NCBI GenBank assembly: GCA_050951365.1 | Contig: JBMNIX010000007.1 | Coordinates: 1-30,377 of the forward strand | Origin: JAAYHG01 sp012735455 | GTDB lineage: Bacteria > Bacillota > DTU030 > DUMP01 | Length of the DNA stretch: 30,377 nucleotides | Direction of reading: 5' to 3' | Shown: positions 22,263 to 28,051 of the stretch, piece after piece | Position numbering within the stretch: position 1 is the first letter of the stretch | Layout of the letters: each line of letters opens with the position of its first letter | The notes under the pieces: generated by a model | What the model saw: the letters and a program-made list of their open reading frames with translations, nothing else | Databases searched by the model: none | What the model was told of the DNA's origin: nothing | Translations under genes and position numbers: made by a program

Positions 22263-22891
22263 AGTAATGACGTCCCTCCCCGTTGGATCGTACGGTGGAA
22301 CGGCATACCGTACCCCTGCTGGACCGCTCTTACATTTGCGGGGTTTTCGCTGTCTTGATCCCATTGCGCCGGGTTACCGGCGACATATTCCCGGATCCGA
22401 TCTAAAGACTCCTCGTCGCGAATCACGTGTTCATAATAATTCCTTTGCCAGATTGGGACACCGGGCGTGCCTCGTAATTCGTTTATTTGTCTGGTCACAG
22501 CGGCTTTGAACGACCTGATGATTGTTGGGATCGACCCAGAAACCGGTCTACCGAATTGTTCGATGCAGGTTTGGAAAATACCGGTCGATTGTAGGGGCAC
22601 GGCATGCCGTGCCCCTACGGGGGCATTTCGCTTCCTTATAACGATGATGCCATGCACGTGATTGGGCATAACAACAAATGCATCCAACGCCACATTCGGA
22701 AAATGGGACGGAATCTCCGTCCAGCATCGCTCAGTGATTACGCCCCAATCATTCAATTGCATTTCACCGCCGAAGATGGCTCCGAACAAACACTCTCTGT
22801 CGTGTGTACAGATGGTAATAAAATAGGCTCCGGGTTGGGAATAATTATATCCTTTCAGGCGAATGCTACGTCGACGCCGCTCTTCATTCAT
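22259..22891 (-). CDS. REP-associated tyrosine transposase (RAYT, Y1/HUH type)
   Basis: The product has 210 residues. It has the RAYT start RRRRSIRLKGYNYSQPGAYF, ITICTHDRECLFG, the HUH metal site PNHVHGIIV (His78, His80) and the tyrosine region WQRNYYEHVI (Tyr152/153), then SLDRIREYVAGNPAQW. RAYTs are usually single-copy and cut single-stranded REP hairpins. A complete REP palindrome (22591-22618) is read in frame as residues 92-101, in the variable loop after the HUH motif. A degenerate copy forms part of the C-terminus (22293-22320). Its ATG overlaps the hsdM stop and its stop overlaps the hsdS ATG, both as ATGA, so it is translated as part of the restriction operon. All catalytic residues are present. 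Confidence 0.88.
   Translation of the reverse strand: MNEERRRRSIRLKGYNYSQPGAYFITICTHDRECLFGAIFGGEMQLNDWGVITERCWTEIPSHFPNVALDAFVVMPNHVHGIIVIRKRNAPVGARHAVPLQSTGIFQTCIEQFGRPVSGSIPTIIRSFKAAVTRQINELRGTPGVPIWQRNYYEHVIRDEESLDRIREYVAGNPAQWDQDSENPANVRAVQQGYGMPFHRTIQRGGTSLL
22591..22618. repeat. REP palindrome, copy inside the RAYT gene
   Basis: Arms GTAGGGGCACGG and its complement around CATG give a perfect 28-bp palindrome. Identical copies lie at 25233-25260 and 27962-27989, and a one-arm variant at 25413-25440. It is in frame within the transposase gene. Confidence 0.9.
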
Positions 22892-24915
22892 GACCTCTTA
22901 TCCCCCAAAATCTCCTCCAACAACCCCTCAGCTTCCTTCTCCACCATCAGCAGGTCGGCACGGATCTCCTCCAGAGTGCGCAGGGCCTTTGGCTTGTAGA
23001 AGTAGCGGTTGAAGTTGATCTCGTAGCCGATCTTGACGCTTGCCGGGTCATACCAGGCGTCCGGCGCGTATGGCAGCACCTCGCGGCGCAGGAAGGTCTC
23101 AATGGCAGTTCGCTGGTCTTCCGGACTCGGCAGGTAGCCAGGCTGATGACAGGCAGGGCATTCGAGGAATGCGATCTGCTCAGTATCGCGAAGTTCTGTA
23201 TCGGGCTCATACTCCACCACGCGCGGCTTGCCGTGGATGGTAGCCTCGAACAGACCGCGTATCGGATCGGGCTCTGTACCCGGCTTATGAATCTTTCTGA
23301 TCACCGGCGGTGCATCGTCGGCACGTTCGGCTTTCTCCCGAAGCGCTTTGATCTCCTTGGAAGTGTAGGCGCGCTCGGGGTCGATACCTTTTAAGCGCAG
23401 GGGCCGTTCCACCGTCACCTTCCAGTAGCCAAAGGCAGTGTTGGGGAAGATCCTGGACTGCTCGGTCTCCCCGAACTTAAGGAAGGTATCAACAATGCAA
23501 CGGATGTCTTCTTCGGACAGCTCGCAGTTCTTCTTGCCCAGGTTCTTTCGCAGGGGCTTGTACCACTGCGTAGCATCGATGAGCTGAACGCGGCCCTTTC
23601 GGTGCGCAGGTTTCTTATTCGTGAGTACCCAGATGTAAGTGGCGATACCGGTGTTGTAAAACATGTTGAGCGGCAGGGCGACAATGGCCTCGAGCCAGTC
23701 GTTTTCGATGATCCAGCGGCGAATGTTGCTCTCGCCCTGGCCGGCGTCCCCCGTAAACAGCGAGGAACCATTGTGCACCTCGGCAATGCGACTTCCGAGT
23801 GTGGTGCCATGCTTCATCTTGGAGAGCATGTTCACCAGGAACAACATCTGCCCGTCACTTGTGCGTGTGATAAGGGAAAGCTCCTCACCCCGGTGCTGCA
23901 CGATAAAGCGCGGGTCCTTGATCCCAGTCTTACCGCCCATGCGTTCTAAGTCGCTCTTCCAACTCTTCCCGTAGGGCGGATTGGAGAGCATGAAGTCAAA
24001 ACTGCGGCCTGGAAAAGCATCATTTGATAGGGTCGAATGCTCCGGTCCGCCTATGATATTGTCGGCAGCATCGCCCTCGCCCTTGAGCAAAAGATCAGCC
24101 TTACAAATGGCGTAGGTTTCGGCGTTGATCTCCTGGCCGAAAAGGTGCACCGAAACCTGCTTGCCGCGTTCATTCGCCAGTTGTGCGAGGGTTTCTTGCG
24201 CTACTGTAAGCATTCCACCGGTACCGCAGGCACCATCGTACAGCAGGTAGGTGCCGGATTCGATCTGGTCGGCGACAGGCTCGAAGATCAGGCGGGCCAT
24301 CAGCCTCACGGCGTCGCGCGGGGTCCAGTGCTCGCCGGCTTCTTCGTTGTTCTCCTCGTTGAAGCGGCGCACCAGCTCCTCGAAGATGGTGCCCATCGCA
24401 TGGTTGTCCAGACCCGGCAACTGAACAGAGCCGTCGCTGCCAAGCACAGGATAAGGACTCAGGTTGATGGACGGGTCGAGAAACTTCTCGACGAGTGTGC
24501 CCAGGGCATCTGCTTTGGCCAGCCGCGGGATTTGGTTGCGGAACTCAAAGTTGTCGATGATCTCCTGCACATTGGGCGAAAAACCATCCAGGTAGGCGCG
24601 AAAATCCGCCTCCAGTTGCTGGCGACTGGCACGCGCCCTGAGGTCGCGCAGAGTAAAGGGAGAGGTGTTATAGAAGGCCTGACAAGCGGCCTGTCGCAGG
24701 GCAGCGTCTTGGTGTATAATCCCCGCTTTGTCCAGTGAAGCCTTCATCTCTAGCACTGCCTGCTTGGTGGGCTCCAGTACCGCATCCAGCCGGCGGATCA
24801 CGGTCATCGGGAGAATGACATCTCGGTACTTGCCGCGCACATAGAGATCGCGCAGAACGTCGTCGGCAATGCCCCAAATGAAGTTGGTTATCCAGGTGAG
24901 TTGGCCGTTTTCCAT
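22888..24915 (-). CDS. hsdM: Type I restriction-modification N6-adenine methyltransferase (HsdM)
   Basis: The product has about 675 residues. It methylates adenine at the site chosen by HsdS, protecting DNA and forming the core of the restriction complex. The N-terminal helical domain starts LTWITNFIWGIADDVLRDLY. The SAM-binding motif I is DGACGTGG (227-234) and the catalytic motif IV is NPPYGKSW (312-319); GTIFEELVRRFNEENNEEAG and EHWTPRD are typical HsdM. ATG 24915 is chosen because GGAGG lies 10 nt upstream; a longer frame to 24981 lacks support. The stop overlaps the RAYT start. The frame is intact, unlike hsdS and hsdR, which fits the need to keep methylation while restriction decays. 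Confidence 0.93.
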   Translation of the reverse strand: MENGQLTWITNFIWGIADDVLRDLYVRGKYRDVILPMTVIRRLDAVLEPTKQAVLEMKASLDKAGIIHQDAALRQAACQAFYNTSPFTLRDLRARASRQQLEADFRAYLDGFSPNVQEIIDNFEFRNQIPRLAKADALGTLVEKFLDPSINLSPYPVLGSDGSVQLPGLDNHAMGTIFEELVRRFNEENNEEAGEHWTPRDAVRLMARLIFEPVADQIESGTYLLYDGACGTGGMLTVAQETLAQLANERGKQVSVHLFGQEINAETYAICKADLLLKGEGDAADNIIGGPEHSTLSNDAFPGRSFDFMLSNPPYGKSWKSDLERMGGKTGIKDPRFIVQHRGEELSLITRTSDGQMLFLVNMLSKMKHGTTLGSRIAEVHNGSSLFTGDAGQGESNIRRWIIENDWLEAIVALPLNMFYNTGIATYIWVLTNKKPAHRKGRVQLIDATQWYKPLRKNLGKKNCELSEEDIRCIVDTFLKFGETEQSRIFPNTAFGYWKVTVERPLRLKGIDPERAYTSKEIKALREKAERADDAPPVIRKIHKPGTEPDPIRGLFEATIHGKPRVVEYEPDTELRDTEQIAFLECPACHQPGYLPSPEDQRTAIETFLRREVLPYAPDAWYDPASVKIGYEINFNRYFYKPKALRTLEEIRADLLMVEKEAEGLLEEILGDKRS

Positions 24916-24916
24916 A

Positions 24917-25132
24917 TCACACTTGCCTCCAAGAACGTCGCATACTTTTTCTAATGTGACGGCAAACCAAACTTCTAGCATTTATCCTCTCGCGCGGTTG
25001 CACATGCCCCCGGAAACCAAAGGGGAACGTAGACCCGCCCTCTGTAGGACCCGACCCTCTGGACCAGAGGCCGGACAACAATGCAGCAAGGCACATAAGA
25101 CTCGCCGCCTCGCCGTAATCCGGCACAGGCAT
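24917..25132 (-). CDS. Possible 71-residue leader ORF upstream of hsdM
   Basis: ATG 25132 follows AAAAGGAG by 4 nt, and the stop (24917-24919) ends one nucleotide before the hsdM ATG. The peptide begins MPVPDYGEAASLMCLAALLS and has a basic C-terminus (RKSMRRSWRQV). It matches nothing recognised. The ribosome binding site and close coupling make it a candidate coupled leader or small regulator; it may also be chance. Confidence 0.25.
   Translation of the reverse strand: MPVPDYGEAASLMCLAALLSGLWSRGSGPTEGGSTFPFGFRGHVQPRERINARSLVCRHIRKSMRRSWRQV
25056..25070. promoter_or_regulatory. Dyad upstream of hsdM
   Basis: CCTCTGG-A-CCAGAGG is a perfect 7-bp palindrome about 140 nt before the hsdM start, in a region with no known gene. 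A control site for the hsd operon is possible. Confidence 0.25.
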
Positions 25133-25194
25133 AGATCTCCTTTTCAAAGGTTCAAACCAAAAGGAGCGTAATGTCGCAACTGTCGTTCTTTGTT

Positions 25195-25297
25195 TTATTC
25201 GCCAATCACTGCCATTTTCCCTACCGAAAACTGTAGGGGCACGGCATGCCGTGCCCCTACGGAGGAATTTCCCTTCCTTATAGTGATGATGCCATAT
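25195..25297 (-). pseudogene. RAYT gene fragment carrying a REP palindrome
   Basis: On the minus strand the fragment reads YGIITIRKGNSSVGARHAVP followed by LQFS, closely matching HGIIVIRKRNAPVGARHAVP then LQST of the intact RAYT. At DNA level 25261-25297 aligns with 22619-22655 with only scattered differences. It lacks the HUH motif and all flanking regions, so it is a remnant. Confidence 0.7.
25233..25260. repeat. REP palindrome, copy 2
   Basis: Identical to the 28-bp palindrome inside the RAYT gene. It is preceded by GAAAACT, as is the copy at 27962, and is followed by a RAYT-derived fragment. Confidence 0.9.
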
Positions 25298-25300
25298 GGA

Positions 25301-25390
25301 CCTGCCGCAAGAACCGTCCCCGTGGCAGGCCCTGACCTGCCGCAAGAACCGTCCCCGTGGCAGGCCCCCCGTGGCAGGCCCCCCGTGGCA
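25301..25390. repeat. 29-nt hairpin repeat cluster, two full copies plus partial units
   Basis: Full copies of CCTGCC-GCAAGAACCGTCCCCGT-GGCAGG lie at 25301-25329 and 25336-25364. They are followed by shortened GTGGCAGG and GTGGCACA units separated by C runs up to about 25406. The 6-nt gap and self-complementary ends exclude a CRISPR array. Copy 1 is at 13377. Confidence 0.85.
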
Positions 25391-25412
25391 CAAACCCGTG
25401 GCACAAAAATTT

Positions 25413-25440
25413 GTAGGGGCACGATATGCCGTGCCCCTAC
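25413..25440. repeat. REP palindrome, copy 3 (variant)
   Basis: Same arms as the other copies, but the left half reads GCACGATATG instead of GCACGGCATG, so the centre is mispaired. It lies 6 nt from the stop codon of the peroxiredoxin gene and could act as its 3' hairpin. Confidence 0.85.
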
Positions 25441-25446
25441 TCATAC

Positions 25447-26157
25447 TCAAAAAGCTTGGTCGGGCTTCCAGACTTGCCAAACCTTACCCACGAGGTGGCG
25501 CCCCGGTTTTAATGTGGCCTTGCCTGGTTGCCAGCCCGAAGGCATTACTTCGCCTGTCTCGCGGACATGCTGGAAGGCCTTAACCTGACGGATAAGTTCA
25601 GAGACATTCCGTCCAACAGACGGGGTAAGAACTTCCATTGCCTGAATGATGCCATCCGGATCAATAATGAAGCGTCCCCGGATATCGACACCACCAGCTT
25701 CATCGTAAACACCGTAAGCTCTGCCTATGCGTCCGCCATTGTCAGAAAGGAGCGGGTAAGGCACTCCGCCTTCCACCATTTTGGACAATTCAGTTTCCTG
25801 CCATACCTTATGGGAGAAACGGCTATCAACACTGACAGCAAGTACCTCTGCATTGAGAGCCTGCAGCTCGGGATACTTGACGGCAACTGCCGACAATTCA
25901 GTTGGTCAGACAAAGGTAAAGTCACCTGGATAGAAACATAAGACAACCCATTTGCCACGGTAGTCAGATAGCTTGACGTTGACAAACTCTCCGGCATGGT
26001 AACCACCGGCTTCAAAATCAGGGGCCGGAGCTCCTACCCTTGCCTGCACTCTAACAACCTCCTTCTTAGGAGTCTCCTCTGGGGTTTGACCATCTGTCTC
26101 GGACTCCACCATGAGCCCGCGAGCCGGCTGCACGCAGGTCACAGTCTCCTCAGGCAT
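25447..26157 (-). CDS. prxU: Selenocysteine peroxiredoxin (AhpC/1-Cys type) with in-frame UGA
   Basis: The full product has 236 residues if UGA at 25908-25906 (codon 84) is read as selenocysteine. Before the UGA the protein ends VVLCFYPGDFTFV and after it continues PTELSAVAVKYPELQA in the same frame. Peroxiredoxins have FTFVCPTE here, so Sec replaces the peroxidatic cysteine. Later conserved parts are SVDSRFSHKVW, GVDIRGRFIIDPDG and GWQPGKATLKPG. No cysteine follows, so it is a 1-Sec type; Cys8 and Cys73 precede. A SECIS-like hairpin lies just downstream. A frameshift is excluded because no base change is needed. ATG 26157 is 8 nt after AAGGAG. The role is reduction of peroxides, fitting the nearby flavodiiron and rubredoxin genes. 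A weak promoter with TTGACT lies upstream. Confidence 0.9.
25877..25896 (-). promoter_or_regulatory. Candidate bacterial SECIS element
   Basis: In the mRNA, CGGC-AGUU-GCCG (25892-25881) is extended by UUG/CAA below a U-U mismatch. The apical loop starts 17 nt after the UGA and has G as its second base. These fit the general rules for bacterial SECIS hairpins (a short loop with an early G, close behind the UGA). Function is inferred from structure and position. Confidence 0.6.
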
Positions 26158-26497
26158 TGGTCTCACTCCTTTTTATTAGTATTGATTATCCTTTCCTCAC
26201 TCTAAAGTCAAACCCCTCCCAAATCATTTATAATATTTCTGTCATTAACTTATTATCTGCAACTATACGTGCGCCAGGTCAGATTGGTTTGAGCACCTGG
26301 AAAGTCCAATGAAAGATGGCCGGAAGGTGGTCTGCGGAAGGGATGCTTTTCATAAAAAAAGCTGCGCGATGCGGAATTTGCTGCAGGACAAATCGGCGTT
26401 GCGTTGAATACTTACCCCTAATAAAGATTACTAATTGCATAATCCTGGCAAGTCGGACCAAGTATATAGTACTACTAACTTCAAGGAGGAACATGAT
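26158..26497. other. Divergent intergenic region between prxU and fprA
   Basis: No gene is seen in these 340 nt. The left part has T-rich and A-rich stretches with TTGACT on the minus strand near 26205 and a plausible GATAAT 15 nt on, a weak promoter for prxU. Candidate hexamers for fprA (TTGAAT near 26403) are weak. A shared control region for the two oxidative-stress genes is likely but not demonstrated. Confidence 0.4.
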
Positions 26498-27688
26498 GTG
26501 GGTATCAAGCTTAGCGAAAGCGTGAGTTGGGTAGGTAAGACCGACTGGGAACTGCGCAGGTTTCATGGCGAGGAATTGTCAACTCACCGCGGCAGCTCTT
26601 ACAATGCTTACCTGATACGAGATGACAAGACAGTCTTGGTTGACACGGTGTGGGGCCCTTACGCTGAGGAGTTCCTGGCCAAACTGAAAAAAGAAATCGA
26701 TTTGCGGCAGATCGATTACATTGTCGCTAACCATGGCGAACCGGATCATAGCGGGGCCTTGCCTTTGCTCTTACGGGAAATACCTGGCACCCCGGTTTAC
26801 TGCACGGCTAACGCCGTAAAATCACTAAAAGGGCAGTACCACGGGGATTGGGATTTTCGCGTGGTAAAGACAGGAGATAGGTTATCGTTGGGACAAAAAG
26901 AACTGATTTTCATTGAGGCTCCTATGCTCCATTGGCCTGACTCGATGTTTTGTTACCTAACGGGAGAAAGCATTCTATTCAGCAACGATGCTTTCGGCCA
27001 ACACTACGCTTCCCATCTGCTGTTCAACGACTTGGTGGACCAAGAGGAGCTTTATCAGGAGGCGCTGAAGTATTATGCAAATATCCTGACGCCTTTCAGC
27101 AGACTGGTGGCCAAGAAAATAGCTGAGGTTGTATCTCTCAATCTGCCTATCAACATGATTTGCCCCAGCCATGGAGTTATCTGGCGTCAAGAACCGCTGC
27201 AAATCATAGAGCGCTACCAGCAATGGGCTCAGGATTACCAGGAAAACCAGATCACCATCGTTTATGACACAATGTGGAACGGGACACGAAGAATGGCCGA
27301 GGCAATTGCTGAGGGCATCCGGGAAGCAGATGGCCAAGTGCGGGTAGTGCTTTTCAATTCCGCCCGGTCAGACAAGAACGACATTCTAACCGAGGTTTTT
27401 AAGTCCAAAGCAATACTTGTTGGGTCTCCCACCGTAAACAAGGGCACCTTGTTCTCAATAGCCGGTTTCCTGGAAGTGGTTCGGGGTTTGGGTTTCAAGC
27501 TTAAGAAGGCAGCGGCTTTCGGCTCCTATGGCTGGAGTGGAGAAGCGGTGGGGATCATCACGTCTGCGTTAAAGGAAGCCAGGTTTGAAATTGTCAACGA
27601 TGGGCTTAACTTGCCCTGGGCTCCTGATGAGCAGGGCTTGACGAGCTGTATCGCTTTCGGCAAAGACTTTGCTTTGCGCTGCCGCTAA
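26498..27688 (+). CDS. fprA: Flavodiiron protein (class A, FprA-type O2/NO reductase)
   Basis: The protein has 396 residues and starts at GTG 26498, 8 nt after AAGGAGG; the ATG at 26493 is in another frame. The N-terminal metallo-beta-lactamase domain carries the diiron ligands in NHGEPDHSG, then LHWPDSMF, SNDAFGQHYAS and CPSHGVIWR. The C-terminal flavodoxin domain from about residue 250 has IVYDTMWNGTRRMAEAIAEG, VGSPTVNKGT and AAFGSYGWSGEAV for FMN. Such enzymes reduce oxygen or NO to water or N2O with electrons from rubredoxin, which is encoded 91 nt downstream. This protects strict anaerobes in air. Confidence 0.95.
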   Translation: MGIKLSESVSWVGKTDWELRRFHGEELSTHRGSSYNAYLIRDDKTVLVDTVWGPYAEEFLAKLKKEIDLRQIDYIVANHGEPDHSGALPLLLREIPGTPVYCTANAVKSLKGQYHGDWDFRVVKTGDRLSLGQKELIFIEAPMLHWPDSMFCYLTGESILFSNDAFGQHYASHLLFNDLVDQEELYQEALKYYANILTPFSRLVAKKIAEVVSLNLPINMICPSHGVIWRQEPLQIIERYQQWAQDYQENQITIVYDTMWNGTRRMAEAIAEGIREADGQVRVVLFNSARSDKNDILTEVFKSKAILVGSPTVNKGTLFSIAGFLEVVRGLGFKLKKAAAFGSYGWSGEAVGIITSALKEARFEIVNDGLNLPWAPDEQGLTSCIAFGKDFALRCR

Positions 27689-27779
27689 AATGGCGACCCC
27701 CGTCATCTGTTCGCCCTCGGGATAAGAAGATATGTACTGCCATGCAATACTACTAGATTAGGAAAAGGAGGTGAATGCG

Positions 27780-27944
27780 GTGCAGAAGTGGGTTTGTACA
27801 GCTTGCGGCTACATTTATGATCCTGCTGTCGGTGATGAAGACGGAGGCATAGCTCCAGGTACTGCTTTTGAACACCTGCCAGAGGATTGGGTGTGCCCGT
27901 TGTGCGGTGTTGGTAAAGACATGTTTGATAAGTACGACGAATAG
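27780..27944 (+). CDS. Rubredoxin
   Basis: This 54-residue protein is an iron-sulfur-free electron carrier. It starts at GTG 27780, 6 nt after AAGGAGGTG. The product QKWVCTACGYIYDPAVGDED has the first CxxC, and EDWVCPLCGVGKDMF the second; the four cysteines hold one iron. It is the likely donor to the flavodiiron protein just upstream and perhaps to the peroxiredoxin. A REP palindrome begins 18 nt after the stop. Confidence 0.96.
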   Translation: MQKWVCTACGYIYDPAVGDEDGGIAPGTAFEHLPEDWVCPLCGVGKDMFDKYDE

Positions 27945-27961
27945 AATAGCGGTGGAAAACT

Positions 27962-27989
27962 GTAGGGGCACGGCATGCCGTGCCCCTAC
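27962..27989. repeat. REP palindrome, copy 4
   Basis: Identical to the 28-bp palindromes at 22591 and 25233 and preceded by GAAAACT as at 25226. It lies between rubredoxin and the LRR gene and may serve as a 3' hairpin for both. A partial unit of the other repeat (CCGTGGCAGA) follows near 28028. Confidence 0.9.
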
Positions 27990-28051
27990 GTGGTTATTTT
28001 GAACCCTTTTGTGATCACTGCACACTCCGTGGCAGACCCCCAGCAGGCCTA

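Noticed and set aside
25301..25406. CRISPR array
   Set aside because: Only two full repeats 6 nt apart with self-complementary ends and no spacers of suitable length.
25895..25910. Frameshift or nonsense pseudogene in the peroxiredoxin
   Set aside because: The frame is the same on both sides and the TGA replaces exactly the catalytic cysteine codon, with a hairpin behind it; selenocysteine explains it better.
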